64,000 bases of DNA from JADJOY01 sp046331705 [NCBI: bacterium] (GCA_046331705.1 JAXLQJ010000020.1:1-64000); one strand, 5' to 3'; shown: positions 34,248 to 44,068, counted from the stretch's first letter. Notes: generated from the letters alone by a model not told the origin. A program made the numbers and translations.

Positions 34248-36713
34248 ATGGCGACTCGATTCCATTCCCCCACACGCGCCGCCCACCGCCCGCTTCTGAC
34301 GCTGGCCGCCGCCGTCACGGTGGTCCTGGGTGCGGGCTGCACCACCGACTACACGACCGTCCCCGCGGGCAGCTTCGTGATGGGCAGTCCCGAGTCGGAG
34401 CCCGGTCGCGATCTCGACGAAGCCCAGCACGGCGTGTCGCTCAGCCACGGCTTCGAGATCGGCACGGCGGAGGTGACCCAGGAGAAATTCCAGGAGATCT
34501 CGGGCTGGAACCCGAGTTACTGGCCCACCACCGGCGAGGGCCCGACCTACCCGGTCGATACCGTGAGCTGGTACGACGCGCTCGCGTTCGCCAACAAGCT
34601 CTCGGTGGCGAACGGCTACGCGCCCTGCTACGCGCTGAGCGAGGTGGTCTGCGCCGACGACAGCCCCGGCGACGACGCGACCGCGTGCGCGGCCAACGGC
34701 GGCATCCGCTCCGCGTCCGTGGCGCTCGACGGCGCGGCGTCGGTCTACGAATGCGCCGGCTACCGGCTGCCGACCGAGGCCGAGTGGGAATTCGCCGCCC
34801 GCGCCGGCACCACCACCGCGCTCCCGAGCGGCGACATCACCAACACGGGCTGCGGCCCGCAGGATCCAGCCGCCAACGCGATCGCCTGGTACTGCGGCAA
34901 CAACTCGGGCAAAGCCACCCACGTCGTCCGCACCAAGACCGCCAACGCGCTCGGCATCTACGACACCGCCGGCAACGTCGCCGAGTGGACGTGGGATTGG
35001 TACGCCGCCGCGACCCCGCTCACCTCGTCCGATCCCACCGGCCCGGAAAGCGGCTACTACCGGGTGGTGCGAGGCGGTGCCGCGTTCTTCCACGGTGCCG
35101 CGATGGTGCGCTCGGCCTCACGCGCCGGGCACACGCCGGGCTATCGCGACAAGCACCTGGGCTTTCGCGTGGTGCGCACCGTCGCCACGAGCAGCACGGC
35201 GGAGCGCCCGCCGCTCCCGCCCCCGTCCAGCGTGGCGATCACCGCGGACCCGGGCGCCGGTTTCAGCGTCGCCTCCTTGCCCTTCCCCGTGACCCGCCCC
35301 GACGTCGGCACGCCGCTCACGCCGGCGGAGATCGCGGCGTTCACCGCCAAGATCACCGGTTTCTGGAAGGACGTGGGCTACTTCGATTGGCTGAGGCGCG
35401 TGACTCACGGCATGGACCCGTCGAACGGCCAGGGCTATCCGGACTACCGGCTCTACTGGCAGGACACGCGCGCGCTCAAATCGGGCGGCACCGTGACGTT
35501 CGACCACACCGGCAACGCCGACAACCTCACGATCCCCACTCCCAAGGTGCTGGCCGCGGCGTCGGCGGCGTACCTGGCGAGCGGCGACGCGGCCCTCGGC
35601 GATCTGGCGAAGGGATTGGCGAAGGGCATGCGGGCCGGGTTCCTGGGCGAGGCGTTCGACGCCGAAGACCCGGAGACCGGCATCTCGGCGCGCACCGTGC
35701 TCAACCAGAACCACGGCTTCGTGCAGGACGGCCGCCCCACGGTGGTGAGCTACGACAACGCCAAGCATCCCGCCGACGACTGGAACGCCAAGACCATCGA
35801 GAACCACACCAACCCGTACTTCGGCGACATCTGGCTTCGCATCTGGCGCAGCCAAGACGACGTCCCGCACATCTTCCGCGTGGTGCCGATGCTCCGGCGC
35901 CTCGCCGCTCAGGCGCCCGACGCCGACGTCCGCGCGGCGGCGGCGGAATCCGTGGCGCAGCTCGAGCACTTCGCGCGCGACATCGTCGACAGCGGCTGGT
36001 TCATCCGCACCAAGACCGACCAGGGCGACGTCGAGATCCCCCATTACCCCGACGGCACGATCCCGGATCTCGCGAGCTTCTCGCTCTACAACTTCCTGGT
36101 GCCCAACGCCCAATGCGAGCCCAAGCTGGGTGCCGCGATGATCGCCTACGACGACTCGCGCGGTCTCGATTGTGGGATCGGGTTCGGCAACATCTACGAG
36201 CTGATCGCCGAGATCGGCCACTACTACAACTACGACATCATCCGGTACTTCCACCTCGCCGCCATCGACAACACCCTCGCCGCCGGCCAGTTCGCGATGG
36301 CCGAGCCGCTGCTCCAAGGCTTGATCCAGCGGGTGGATCAGATGATGGCGGGGACCGTGCCCCACAGCGACGACCCGAGCTACTGGGCGGACGCCGCGGG
36401 CTATCTCGTCGTCGCCGCCGCGAGCGGTCTACCGCTGACCTCGGCCGAGACCCAGCACCTGGTCACGCGCTACTCGGCGGCGGTCGATCACTATGCCCCG
36501 TGGCCCAACTGGGATCTGTGGTCGCCGTCGGTGCCCGACGGCGAGGTCGCGTGGGAGCCGAGCCGCGGCGGCTCGCCCGACAACTACGTCGACATCACCG
36601 AGATGGCGTACCTGCTCGAGTACTGCAGCTCACCCTGGCAGAACCCGGCCGGCGCCGCCTTCGTCGACTGCTCGATCGTGCTCGACCCGAACCGCTGGGG
36701 GGAATCCGGCTGA
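34248..36713 (+). CDS. Lipoprotein: SUMF1/FGE-fold domain fused to a large unknown C-terminal domain
   Basis: An 821-residue lipoprotein (lipobox LGAGC, Cys31). Residues about 36-305 are a formylglycine-generating-enzyme-like (SUMF1) domain: VPAGSFVMGSPESEPG, PVDTVSWYDALAFANKL, RLPTEAEWEFAARAG, GNVAEWTWD and the C-terminal GFRVVRT. The sequence where true FGEs keep the copper-binding Cys (after the RGG motif) reads RGGAAFFHGAAMVRSASR, with no Cys, so sulfatase activation is unlikely. The remaining about 500 residues have no obvious match; they carry several Trp/Tyr/Asp-rich segments (YPDYRLYWQDTRAL, FGDIWLRIWRSQDD) and helices suggesting an (alpha/alpha) toroid. It may be a surface enzyme or binding protein. 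It ends 394 bases before the radical SAM gene. Confidence 0.78.
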   Translation: MATRFHSPTRAAHRPLLTLAAAVTVVLGAGCTTDYTTVPAGSFVMGSPESEPGRDLDEAQHGVSLSHGFEIGTAEVTQEKFQEISGWNPSYWPTTGEGPTYPVDTVSWYDALAFANKLSVANGYAPCYALSEVVCADDSPGDDATACAANGGIRSASVALDGAASVYECAGYRLPTEAEWEFAARAGTTTALPSGDITNTGCGPQDPAANAIAWYCGNNSGKATHVVRTKTANALGIYDTAGNVAEWTWDWYAAATPLTSSDPTGPESGYYRVVRGGAAFFHGAAMVRSASRAGHTPGYRDKHLGFRVVRTVATSSTAERPPLPPPSSVAITADPGAGFSVASLPFPVTRPDVGTPLTPAEIAAFTAKITGFWKDVGYFDWLRRVTHGMDPSNGQGYPDYRLYWQDTRALKSGGTVTFDHTGNADNLTIPTPKVLAAASAAYLASGDAALGDLAKGLAKGMRAGFLGEAFDAEDPETGISARTVLNQNHGFVQDGRPTVVSYDNAKHPADDWNAKTIENHTNPYFGDIWLRIWRSQDDVPHIFRVVPMLRRLAAQAPDADVRAAAAESVAQLEHFARDIVDSGWFIRTKTDQGDVEIPHYPDGTIPDLASFSLYNFLVPNAQCEPKLGAAMIAYDDSRGLDCGIGFGNIYELIAEIGHYYNYDIIRYFHLAAIDNTLAAGQFAMAEPLLQGLIQRVDQMMAGTVPHSDDPSYWADAAGYLVVAAASGLPLTSAETQHLVTRYSAAVDHYAPWPNWDLWSPSVPDGEVAWEPSRGGSPDNYVDITEMAYLLEYCSSPWQNPAGAAFVDCSIVLDPNRWGESG

Positions 36714-37107
36714 CCATCCCACCGCGTGGCTAGCGCGCCGTCGCGGCGCGGGCCAGCCGTCGCTCCGTCGACGACCGCGCCAGCCTCGGCCCCCGAGGGT
36801 GCGGGCGCCCGGAGGGCCGATCGCTCGGCCACATCGGGCCCGCGCCTTCCACGTTGCCGCGGCGGGGGCAGGCTCGGATCCCGCCACGCGGGCATCGAGG
36901 TGACGGCAAGGTGGCGGCCGGTTGGCCGGGCGCGCACGGGGTTGGTTAGGTTGCGGCCACTTCGAGCGCCTTTGGACGGGCGTTTCCCGCGGGCTCGAGG
37001 AATCGCTTGAAGCAGTTCGACGTTTCCGGCGCAGCGGCGGCGAGACCCCGCCCTGGCGCACGACCGACCGGGCCTCGTCGTGGTCCGGTTGCACCCGAGA
37101 ACCGCGC
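36714..37107. other. 394-base noncoding stretch before the radical SAM gene
   Basis: I see no open reading frame with coding character here. There is a composite hairpin at 36960-37000 (stem CTTCGAGC/GCTCGAGG with one G-U pair, and an inner stem CGGG/CCCG), about 107 bases before the ATG at 37108. It may be a leader structure or a small RNA. No known riboswitch or RNA family was recognised. The first 100 bases also hold GC-rich inverted repeats that might end transcription from the SUMF1-type gene. Confidence 0.3.
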
Positions 37108-39783
37108 ATGACCACCGATCGAGTGATCCGAAACGTCCGCGACCGCCTGGAGCGGGAAGTCCTCCCCAACGTCGAGAAGCCGTCGCGGTATCTCGGCGCC
37201 GAGCTCAACACCGCGCACAAGCACGAGGCGCTCGCCGCCGGCCGGATCGAGGCGCGCATCGCGCTCGTCTTCCCGGACCTCTACGACCTGGGGCTCGGCA
37301 ACCTCGGGCTGCACATCCTCTACGTCATCCTGAACGAGCTCGAATGGTGCTGGGCGGAGCGCGCCTACGCACCGGCGCTCGACCTCGAACGCGAGCTGCG
37401 CGCTCGGGAATTGCCGCTGTTCGCGTGGGAATCGAAGGACGAGCTGGGCGCGTTCGACGGCATCGGCTTCACGCTTCAGACCGAGCTCACGTACACGAAC
37501 ATCCTGAACATCCTCGATCTCGCCGGTGTGCCGCTTCGAACCGCGGATCGCACCGACGCGCATCCGCTGACGTTCGCCGGCGGCCCCGCCGTCTTCAACC
37601 CGGAGCCGCTGGCGCCGTTCATGGACTTCTTCGTGATCGGCGATGGCGAGGACGTGGTGCTCGAGGTGGCGGAGGCACTGCGCCGCGTGCGCGGCCTGCC
37701 GCGCGCCGCCAAGCTCGCCGAGCTGGCCAAGATCGAGGGGGTCTACGTCCCCGCGCTCTATCCGATGGACACCCTCGCCGACGGGCGCATCGTGCCGCGC
37801 CTCGACGCGCCCAAGATCGTGAAGCGCACCGTCCGTGATCTGGACGGCGCCACCTTCCCCACCCGCTACATCGTGCCCTTCACCAAGCAGGTTCACGACC
37901 GCGCGAGCCTGGAGGTGTTGCGCGGCTGTACCCAGGGATGCCGCTTCTGCCAGGCGGGCATGACCACCCGACCGGTGCGCGAGCGCAACCTGGTGAACGT
38001 GGGCCAGCTCATGGAGCGCACGCTGGCCGCGACCGGCTACGAAGAGGTGTCGCTGGTCTCGCTCTCCACCTGCGACTACTCGCGGGTGCGCACGCTGGTG
38101 GAAGAGGCGGCCATCCGGGGCGAGCAAGATCACGTCTCGGTCTCGCTGCCCTCGCTGCGTCTCGATTCGTTCTCGGTGGACCTCGCCGACCGCGTCGCCG
38201 GCTACCGACGCAGCGGTCTCACCTTCGCGCCGGAGGCGGCGAGCCCGCGTCTGCGCGCGCTCATCAACAAATGGATCCCCGACGAAGAGCTGCTCACGAT
38301 GTCCTCGGCCGTCTACGACAAGGGCTGGGACCACGTGAAGCTCTACTTCATGATCGGGCTGCCGACCGAGCGCGACGACGACGTCGACGCCATCGCCGAC
38401 CTCACGATCCGCACGCTGAAGCGCGGCCGTTCGATCAATCGCAAGGCCAAGATCAACACCGGTGTGTCGACCTTCGTGCCCAAGCCGTTCACGCCCTTCC
38501 AGTGGGTGCGCCAGATCTCGATCGAGGAATGCGAGCAGAAGCAGCGCCGTCTGCTCGATCAGTTCCGGCACCATCCAGCGGTCAAGTTCGGGCGCCACAA
38601 CCCCGAGGAGACGTTCCTCGAAGGATTGGTGTCGCGCGCCGATCGACGCGTGGCCGACGTCATCGAGGCTGCGTTCCGCAAGGGCGCCCGGTTCGATGCC
38701 TGGGACGAGTTCCGGAACTTCGGGATCTGGAAGGAAGCCCTCGCCGAGACCGGTTACGACCCGAACGAGTCGCTGCGCGAGCGCGCCCTGGACGAGCGCC
38801 TGCCGTGGGATCACATCGACATCCTGATCCCCAAGGAATGGTTCCAGGAGGATTGGAAGCGCGCCCAGGAGCTCGAATACGCGGGCGATTGCCGCTCGGC
38901 CAAATGCCACCAATGCGGCGTCATCGATCGCGAGCGCGATCTTTGCCTGCACATGCTGCGGAACTCGCGGGCGGGCGCGAAGGAAGAGAAGACCTTCACG
39001 CCCAAGCCTCGACCCACGGAACGTCCCGTCGAGCCCGATCCCGTGCAACGGATCTGGCTCCGAATCGGCCGCGAGGGTGAAGGGCGCTTCCTCTCGCACC
39101 TCGAGACCATGAACGTGTGGATCCGCGCGCTTCGCCGCGCGCGGCTGCCGCTCGCGTACTCGCAAGGCTTCCACGCCCACGCGCGCGTGGCGTTCTCCAC
39201 GGCGCCGCCGGTGGGCGAGGAATCCCGCGGCGATTACCTCGACGTGCTGCTCTCGCAGCCCGTGGACGTGGCCGCCCTGCCGGAGATGCTCGGCGCGGTG
39301 CTGCCGGCCGGATTTCGCGTCTACGACGCGCGCGAGGTGCCGCGCCGGGCCGCATCGTTGCAGGCGCAGGTTCAGGGCTTCGTGTACCGGATCGTTCTCG
39401 ACGGGTGCGACGCCTCGGCGCTCGAGACCCGCGTCGCGGAGCTGCTCGCCTCGCCCAGCTTGGTGGTCGAGCGGCTCGCCAAGTCGAACGGTCAGAAGGC
39501 GCGCGTGAAGCTCTGCATCCGCGCCACCATCGATTCGCTGGTCGTCGCGCGCGACCCGGACGGCGCGGTCCACCTCGACTTCACCAGCCGCTGCGTCGAC
39601 GGCCGCACCGCCAAACCGCGCGAGATCCTCGAGCTGCTCGGGCTCGACGCGGCGACCGCGCGGGTCATCAAGCTCGACACGCTGCTCAGCCCGCCCGAGG
39701 CGATCGCGTCGGCCGCCCCCAGCCCCGCCGCGGCCGATCTCGACGGCGACCTGGCGCTCGAGCCCGACGCCGCCAGCGCCTGA
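37108..39783 (+). CDS. TIGR03960-type radical SAM protein with C-terminal DUF2344 domain
   Basis: An 891-residue protein. The N-terminal part is a B12-binding-type region (LVFPDLYDLGLGNLGLHIL; DFFVIGDGEDVVLE), then a radical SAM core with the CxxxCxxC cluster in RGCTQGCRFC. From about residue 640 a DUF2344-type domain begins (RIWLRIGREGEGRFLSHLETMNVWIRALRRARL). The two-domain arrangement is the TIGR03960/TIGR03936 pair usually found as one or two genes in many bacteria, possibly involved in RNA modification, but the reaction is not settled. Cys-rich CHQCGVIDRERDLC sits between the domains. The ATG at 37108 is the first start with family-like sequence. It stands alone with a long leader. Confidence 0.85.
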   Translation: MTTDRVIRNVRDRLEREVLPNVEKPSRYLGAELNTAHKHEALAAGRIEARIALVFPDLYDLGLGNLGLHILYVILNELEWCWAERAYAPALDLERELRARELPLFAWESKDELGAFDGIGFTLQTELTYTNILNILDLAGVPLRTADRTDAHPLTFAGGPAVFNPEPLAPFMDFFVIGDGEDVVLEVAEALRRVRGLPRAAKLAELAKIEGVYVPALYPMDTLADGRIVPRLDAPKIVKRTVRDLDGATFPTRYIVPFTKQVHDRASLEVLRGCTQGCRFCQAGMTTRPVRERNLVNVGQLMERTLAATGYEEVSLVSLSTCDYSRVRTLVEEAAIRGEQDHVSVSLPSLRLDSFSVDLADRVAGYRRSGLTFAPEAASPRLRALINKWIPDEELLTMSSAVYDKGWDHVKLYFMIGLPTERDDDVDAIADLTIRTLKRGRSINRKAKINTGVSTFVPKPFTPFQWVRQISIEECEQKQRRLLDQFRHHPAVKFGRHNPEETFLEGLVSRADRRVADVIEAAFRKGARFDAWDEFRNFGIWKEALAETGYDPNESLRERALDERLPWDHIDILIPKEWFQEDWKRAQELEYAGDCRSAKCHQCGVIDRERDLCLHMLRNSRAGAKEEKTFTPKPRPTERPVEPDPVQRIWLRIGREGEGRFLSHLETMNVWIRALRRARLPLAYSQGFHAHARVAFSTAPPVGEESRGDYLDVLLSQPVDVAALPEMLGAVLPAGFRVYDAREVPRRAASLQAQVQGFVYRIVLDGCDASALETRVAELLASPSLVVERLAKSNGQKARVKLCIRATIDSLVVARDPDGAVHLDFTSRCVDGRTAKPREILELLGLDAATARVIKLDTLLSPPEAIASAAPSPAAADLDGDLALEPDAASA

Positions 39784-39802
39784 GCGGCGGCGGGCGGGCG
39801 CT

Positions 39803-40582
39803 TCAGCCGCCGACCACGACCGAGCGCATCGAGATCGAGCCGAGCGTCACGCCCTCGTTGAAGAAGCCGATCGCCTCGCCGTCGCGTCGCAGCGCCAGCG
39901 CATGGACGAGCGGCAGATAGTGCTCGGCCGTCGGGATCGAGAGCGCGGCGTCGCGCCCCAGCCGCTCGGGATGGATCCAGGCCTCGCGGTCGCCAGCGGC
40001 GATGCGCGCCGCGACCTCGGCATCGAAGCGGGTGGCCCAATCGAAGCCGCCTGCGCGCCCGAAATCGACGAGCCCCAGGTTGTGGACGATGTTGCCACTG
40101 CCGAGGACCAAGACACCCTGCTCGCGCAGCGGCGCCAGTCGTCGCGCCAGCTCGTGATGCTGCGCCGGTGAGCGGCCGCGATCGAGGCTGAGCTGGATCA
40201 CCGGCACGTCCGCGCTCGGATACATGCCCACGAGCACGCTCCACGCTCCGTGATCGAGGCCACGATCCGGATCGATCCGAGCGCCTTCGTCCGCGAGTAG
40301 CGTCGCGATCTCCGCCGCCAGCCGCGGCTCCCCCGGCGCCGGGTAACGCACCTCGAAGAGGGCCCGCGGAAAGCCGCCGAAGTCGTGGATGGTCTCGGGA
40401 CGCGCGGCGCCTGTCACGGCGACCCCGCGCGTCTCCCAATGCGCCGAGACGCACAGCACCGCCCGCGGGCGCGGCAACCGCTCCGCCACCGCGGCCCAGC
40501 CGCGACGGAACGCGTTGTCCTCGATCGCGTTCATCGGCGAGCCGTGCCCGACGAACAACACCGGCATCGACGTTCCCGGCAC
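39803..40582 (-). CDS. ygiD: DODA/YgiD-type class III extradiol dioxygenase
   Basis: A 259-residue LigB-fold enzyme related to 4,5-DOPA extradiol dioxygenase, using a metal bound by His residues. Visible are VGHGSPMNAI near the start, VSAHWETRG, YPAPGEPRLA, LDHGAWSVL, and GSGNIVHNLG. The family cleaves catechol-type substrates such as L-DOPA. A strong Shine-Dalgarno sequence (AAGGAGG on the minus strand, 40594-40588) sits five bases before the GTG at 40582, which decides this start over the ATG five codons later. It is convergent with the radical SAM gene and just downstream of glgC. The physiological substrate is unknown. Confidence 0.88.
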   Translation of the reverse strand: MPGTSMPVLFVGHGSPMNAIEDNAFRRGWAAVAERLPRPRAVLCVSAHWETRGVAVTGAARPETIHDFGGFPRALFEVRYPAPGEPRLAAEIATLLADEGARIDPDRGLDHGAWSVLVGMYPSADVPVIQLSLDRGRSPAQHHELARRLAPLREQGVLVLGSGNIVHNLGLVDFGRAGGFDWATRFDAEVAARIAAGDREAWIHPERLGRDAALSIPTAEHYLPLVHALALRRDGEAIGFFNEGVTLGSISMRSVVVGG

Positions 40583-40710
40583 CGGCGCCTCCTTCCCCCT
40601 CGCCGCGGCCAGGCTCGGCGGAAGAGCCCTTTTGGCGCGCCACCACCGACGACCCGTCAGCCGACGCGCTCAGTCGCGAACGCCACGAGTCTCACCGTAG
40701 CCGGATGCGC

Positions 40711-41973
40711 TCACGCCTCCGGGGCGATGACGGTGCCGGCGCGAATCACGGCGTTCTTGGGAATGATCACGACGCCGTCGCGGACGGTCCAATCGCGCTC
40801 GCGGATCTCCGTTCCCACCGGAAAGGGCTCGATGCGCACGTTGGCACCGATGCGCGCGTTCTTGTCGATGATCGCACCGCGCACGTGCGACGCGCGGCCG
40901 ATGCCGATCGCCGGCAGCTCCGCCGTGGGCCGGAAGTCGATCGGGTCGTAGTGGTCCGCGCCCATCAGGATGGAGTCGCGGATCAGCACGTCCTCGGAGA
41001 TGACGCTGCGGATCCCCACCAGCGAGTGGTGGATCTCCGCTCCCTCGATGAGGCAACCGTCGCAGAGCAAGACGTGGTCGAGGCGTACGTCGTAGATCCG
41101 CGAGCCCGGCAGGAACCGGGGGTGGGTGAAGATCGGGCGAACCGGATCGTGGAAGCGAAACGGCGAGTCGGGCTGCGCGAGCGCCAGATTGGCCTCGTAG
41201 AACGAGCGGATCGTGCCGATGTCTTCCCAGTAGCCGTGGAACGGGTACGCGAACACGCGATGCGTGCCGAGCGCGTTGGGGATGATGTGGGAGCCGAAAT
41301 CGTCGTGCTTCGAGTCGAGCAACGCCACCAGCGCGTCGATCTTGAACACGTAGATCCCCATCGAGCCCAGGTAGGGCGCGGCGGGATCGTGCCGGCTTGC
41401 GAACTCGGTGAGCTGCTCCTCGGACTTCGGCTTCTCGCAGAACGCGGTGATGGCGTTGTCGCGACCGTGCTTGAGAATGCCGAAGCGCCCCGCTTCCTCG
41501 CGCGAGACCGGCTTCGCGGCGACCGTGATGTCGGCGTCGGTGAAGCGATGCTGCGCCACCATCTCCGCGTAGTCCATGCGGTAGAGGTGATCGCCAGCGA
41601 GGATCAGGACCTGGGTGGCGCCGGTGGCGCGGATCTCGAAGAGCTGCTTGCGAACGGCATCGGCGGTGCCCTGATACCAGCCGTCGTCGCTCGTGAGACT
41701 TTGCTCGGCCGCCCACACCTGCACCCAGCCGGGCCGGAAGAAATCGAAATTGTAGGTCTGCGAGATGTGGCGGTGCAGCGACACCGAGTTGAACTGGGTC
41801 AGGATCGCGACTCGGTGGATCCCGGAGTTGAGGCAATTCGAGAGCGGGATGTCGATCAGGCGGTACTTGCCGCCGATCGGAACAGCAGGTTTGGCGCGTT
41901 CCCGGGTGAGCGGCCACAACCGCTCACCGCGACCACCTCCGAGGACGAGGCCGAGGACGTCGGGCATCGACAT
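40711..41973 (-). CDS. glgC: Glucose-1-phosphate adenylyltransferase
   Basis: Makes ADP-glucose for glycogen (and possibly trehalose or other glucan) synthesis. The 420 residues contain the nucleotide loop GGGRGERLWPLTRERAKPAVPIGG, WYQGTADAV, the sugar-phosphate contact region AGDHLYRMDY, GYWEDIGTI, and left-handed beta-helix repeats with SRIYDV, IRDSILMGAD, ending in VIIPKNAVIRAGTVIAPE. The ATG at 41973 has GGAG six bases upstream; a GTG four codons earlier is possible. No other glycogen genes are beside it; it lies in a minus-strand group with a dioxygenase, a VOC lipoprotein and a membrane protein. Confidence 0.93.
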   Translation of the reverse strand: MSMPDVLGLVLGGGRGERLWPLTRERAKPAVPIGGKYRLIDIPLSNCLNSGIHRVAILTQFNSVSLHRHISQTYNFDFFRPGWVQVWAAEQSLTSDDGWYQGTADAVRKQLFEIRATGATQVLILAGDHLYRMDYAEMVAQHRFTDADITVAAKPVSREEAGRFGILKHGRDNAITAFCEKPKSEEQLTEFASRHDPAAPYLGSMGIYVFKIDALVALLDSKHDDFGSHIIPNALGTHRVFAYPFHGYWEDIGTIRSFYEANLALAQPDSPFRFHDPVRPIFTHPRFLPGSRIYDVRLDHVLLCDGCLIEGAEIHHSLVGIRSVISEDVLIRDSILMGADHYDPIDFRPTAELPAIGIGRASHVRGAIIDKNARIGANVRIEPFPVGTEIRERDWTVRDGVVIIPKNAVIRAGTVIAPEA

Positions 41974-42092
41974 GGCGAGCTCCACGACTCGACCGCCGCG
42001 CGCCGGGCGCGGCGTGCGAGGATGGAACTGTAGCTCGCGCGCGTGACGGATTCACGTCGCCGAGGAGACGATCGCGCGCCGCGCTTCGGGGC

Positions 42093-42563
42093 TCACTTCG
42101 CGGCGGGGGCGCTCGCCTTCACCGCATCGTTGGCGCCACCCGGGTTCCACTCGAACATGCCCGTCACGTTCCCCGCCGGATCGCGGATGTGAGCGGCGAA
42201 TCCCACGTCCGGAATCGGCTGCTTCTCGCCGACGACCGTGGCACCCAGCGACTTGGCCTTGGCGAGAAACGCATCGATGTCGTCGACGTAGATGAAGAGC
42301 TCGGCGCCACGGTTGGGGTGCGCCGGATCGGGGGTGAACACGCCGCCGCCGATGCTCTTGAACCCGGGCGTCTGCACCATCCAATAGTCCTCGGCGGCCG
42401 GGTTGTCGCTCTTCCACTGCTCCGTCTCCCAGCCGTAGAGCTTCCCGTAGAAGTCGCTCACCTTCCCGACGTCCTGGGCCGGAATCTCGAAGTGGACGGG
42501 CTGGCCGACCTTCGGGAAACAGCCTGCCAGCACCAGCAACGACAGCGTGGCGATGCGCTTCAT
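42093..42563 (-). CDS. VOC-domain lipoprotein
   Basis: A 156-residue lipoprotein (lipobox VLAGC, Cys15) with one VOC/glyoxalase-like domain: VHFEIPAQDVGKVSDFYGKLYGW, ELFIYVDDIDAFLAKAKSLG and HIRDPAGNVTGMFEWNP. The fold binds small molecules or metals. Export of a VOC protein with a lipid anchor is uncommon. It lies between glgC and the YihY gene. The ATG at 42563 gives the signal peptide; longer starts upstream in the same frame would destroy it. Function unknown. Confidence 0.78.
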   Translation of the reverse strand: MKRIATLSLLVLAGCFPKVGQPVHFEIPAQDVGKVSDFYGKLYGWETEQWKSDNPAAEDYWMVQTPGFKSIGGGVFTPDPAHPNRGAELFIYVDDIDAFLAKAKSLGATVVGEKQPIPDVGFAAHIRDPAGNVTGMFEWNPGGANDAVKASAPAAK

Positions 42564-42718
42564 GCGTCCCCTCTTCCGCTCGGCGAGCAGCGCCGAGCCC
42601 CGCGTGGAAGCGGCGACGATAGCGCCACGCACGCGACGGATGCCATGGCGGGACATGCGGGAGGGAGAGGTGGGCGAGTGAGGCGGGCGGGACAGGCTCG
42701 CCCGAGCGCGCAGCTCGA

Positions 42719-44068
42719 TCACGCGGACACCGGCTCGGCGGCGAGGAGCGCCGGCCCCACTTCCGCGGCGCCCGCGGCGCGCAGCGCATCCTCGAGCCCG
42801 CGGTGGATCTCGGCGATTCGCTCGTCGAGGGCGCCATGGGCCACGTCGCCCAGCGTCCCCACGCCCTGATGCCGGAATCGAAGGAGCACGTCACCCACGC
42901 CCATGCGGCTCAGGTCGCGCGCCGGAAGCAGCGCATCGTCCGGCTCGGCGGAACGCGCCAGCAAGCCGCTGCGCACCAGCGCGTCCACGATCTCGAGCGT
43001 GGTGGTGCGCGGCAGATCGATGCCCGCCGCGAGGTCGCTCGCGGTGAGCGGTGGCGCGCCACTGGCGAAGCGCTGCGCCACGAGCGTCAGGAACTCGAGC
43101 GCCGCGCGCTCGCGCAGCGCGATCGAGAGCTCCTGACGCGCGAGCGGCGGATGATAGGTCTGCTCGTGCTGCACGGCGTAGGCGATCTCGCCGCCGAGCA
43201 GCACGATCACCCAGCTCACCCGGAGCCAGACCAGGAAGATCGGCAACGACGCGAAGGTGCCGTAGAGCGCGTTGAAGTTCGCGACGCCCACCTGGAAGTC
43301 GATGTAGAGCCGCTGCGCCAGGTGCCAGATGCATCCGGCGAGCACGCCACCGATGACGGCGGCGCGGAATCGCACGCGGGTGTTCGGGACGAAGCCGTAG
43401 AGGAACGAGAGCGCCACCGCGATCGACACCACCGGCAGCACTCGCAGCACGAGGTTCCAGGCGCGCGAGACGACCTCGTCCTCGAGGAAGCGCTGCACGA
43501 AGGTGTTCGAGGCGAGGCTCGCGGTGAGCGTGGTCGACGCCACGAACAAGAGCGGCGCGAAGAGCAGCACCGCCACGTAATCGGCGAACTTGCGGTGCAA
43601 GGCCCGGCTCTCGGTGACGCCCCAGATCTCGTTCAGCGAGCGCTCGATGCTGCCGAGCATCATCGCCACCGTGTAGAGCACCACCACCAAGCCGATGGTT
43701 CCCAGCGCGGTGAGGTTGGTTCCCTCCACGTACGACATGATCCAGCGCGCGAGGTCACGCTGCCCGGCGGCGAGGGTGCTGAAGAAATCCTCGTCGAAGC
43801 GGCTCTGCAGACCGAGCCCCTTCGCGATCGAGAAGCCGAGCGCCAGGAACGGCACCAGCGAGAAGAGCGTCATGAACGTGAGCGCCGACGAGCGCAGCAG
43901 CACCTGATCATCGCGGAAGCCGTGCGCGACGATGTAGGTGAAGCGCGCCGCCCGCCTGCACAGGCGCTCGCGCGGGCTCGCGGACGAGGCGAGCGGCCGC
44001 CAGATCCGCTCCTGGGAATAGCGGTGGAGGCGAGTCACGACGGTCGCGAGCGGGTTCGTGGATGCCAT
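42719..44068 (-). CDS. YihY/BrkB family inner-membrane protein with C-terminal winged helix
   Basis: A 449-residue membrane protein of the YihY/BrkB family (formerly misnamed RNase BN), with about six membrane helices (FMTLFSLVPFLALGF, ALGTIGLVVVLYTVAMML, and GTFASLPIFLVWLRVSWVIVLLGGEI among others). From about residue 320 it has a cytoplasmic winged-helix-like domain (REALEFLTL region; LTASDLAAGIDLPRTTTLEIVDALVRSGLL), which points to regulation by a ligand or DNA. A clear ribosome binding site (GGAGGT, minus strand 44082-44077) lies eight bases before the ATG at 44068. It diverges from the RNA-modification gene 112 bases away. Role unknown, possibly envelope transport. Confidence 0.85.
   Translation of the reverse strand: MASTNPLATVVTRLHRYSQERIWRPLASSASPRERLCRRAARFTYIVAHGFRDDQVLLRSSALTFMTLFSLVPFLALGFSIAKGLGLQSRFDEDFFSTLAAGQRDLARWIMSYVEGTNLTALGTIGLVVVLYTVAMMLGSIERSLNEIWGVTESRALHRKFADYVAVLLFAPLLFVASTTLTASLASNTFVQRFLEDEVVSRAWNLVLRVLPVVSIAVALSFLYGFVPNTRVRFRAAVIGGVLAGCIWHLAQRLYIDFQVGVANFNALYGTFASLPIFLVWLRVSWVIVLLGGEIAYAVQHEQTYHPPLARQELSIALRERAALEFLTLVAQRFASGAPPLTASDLAAGIDLPRTTTLEIVDALVRSGLLARSAEPDDALLPARDLSRMGVGDVLLRFRHQGVGTLGDVAHGALDERIAEIHRGLEDALRAAGAAEVGPALLAAEPVSA

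Noticed and set aside
34248-36713. Formylglycine-generating enzyme that activates sulfatases
   Set aside because: The catalytic Cys is absent and no sulfatase gene is nearby.
42719-44068. Ribonuclease BN
   Set aside because: The name comes from an old misassignment of the YihY family; the protein is a polytopic membrane protein.
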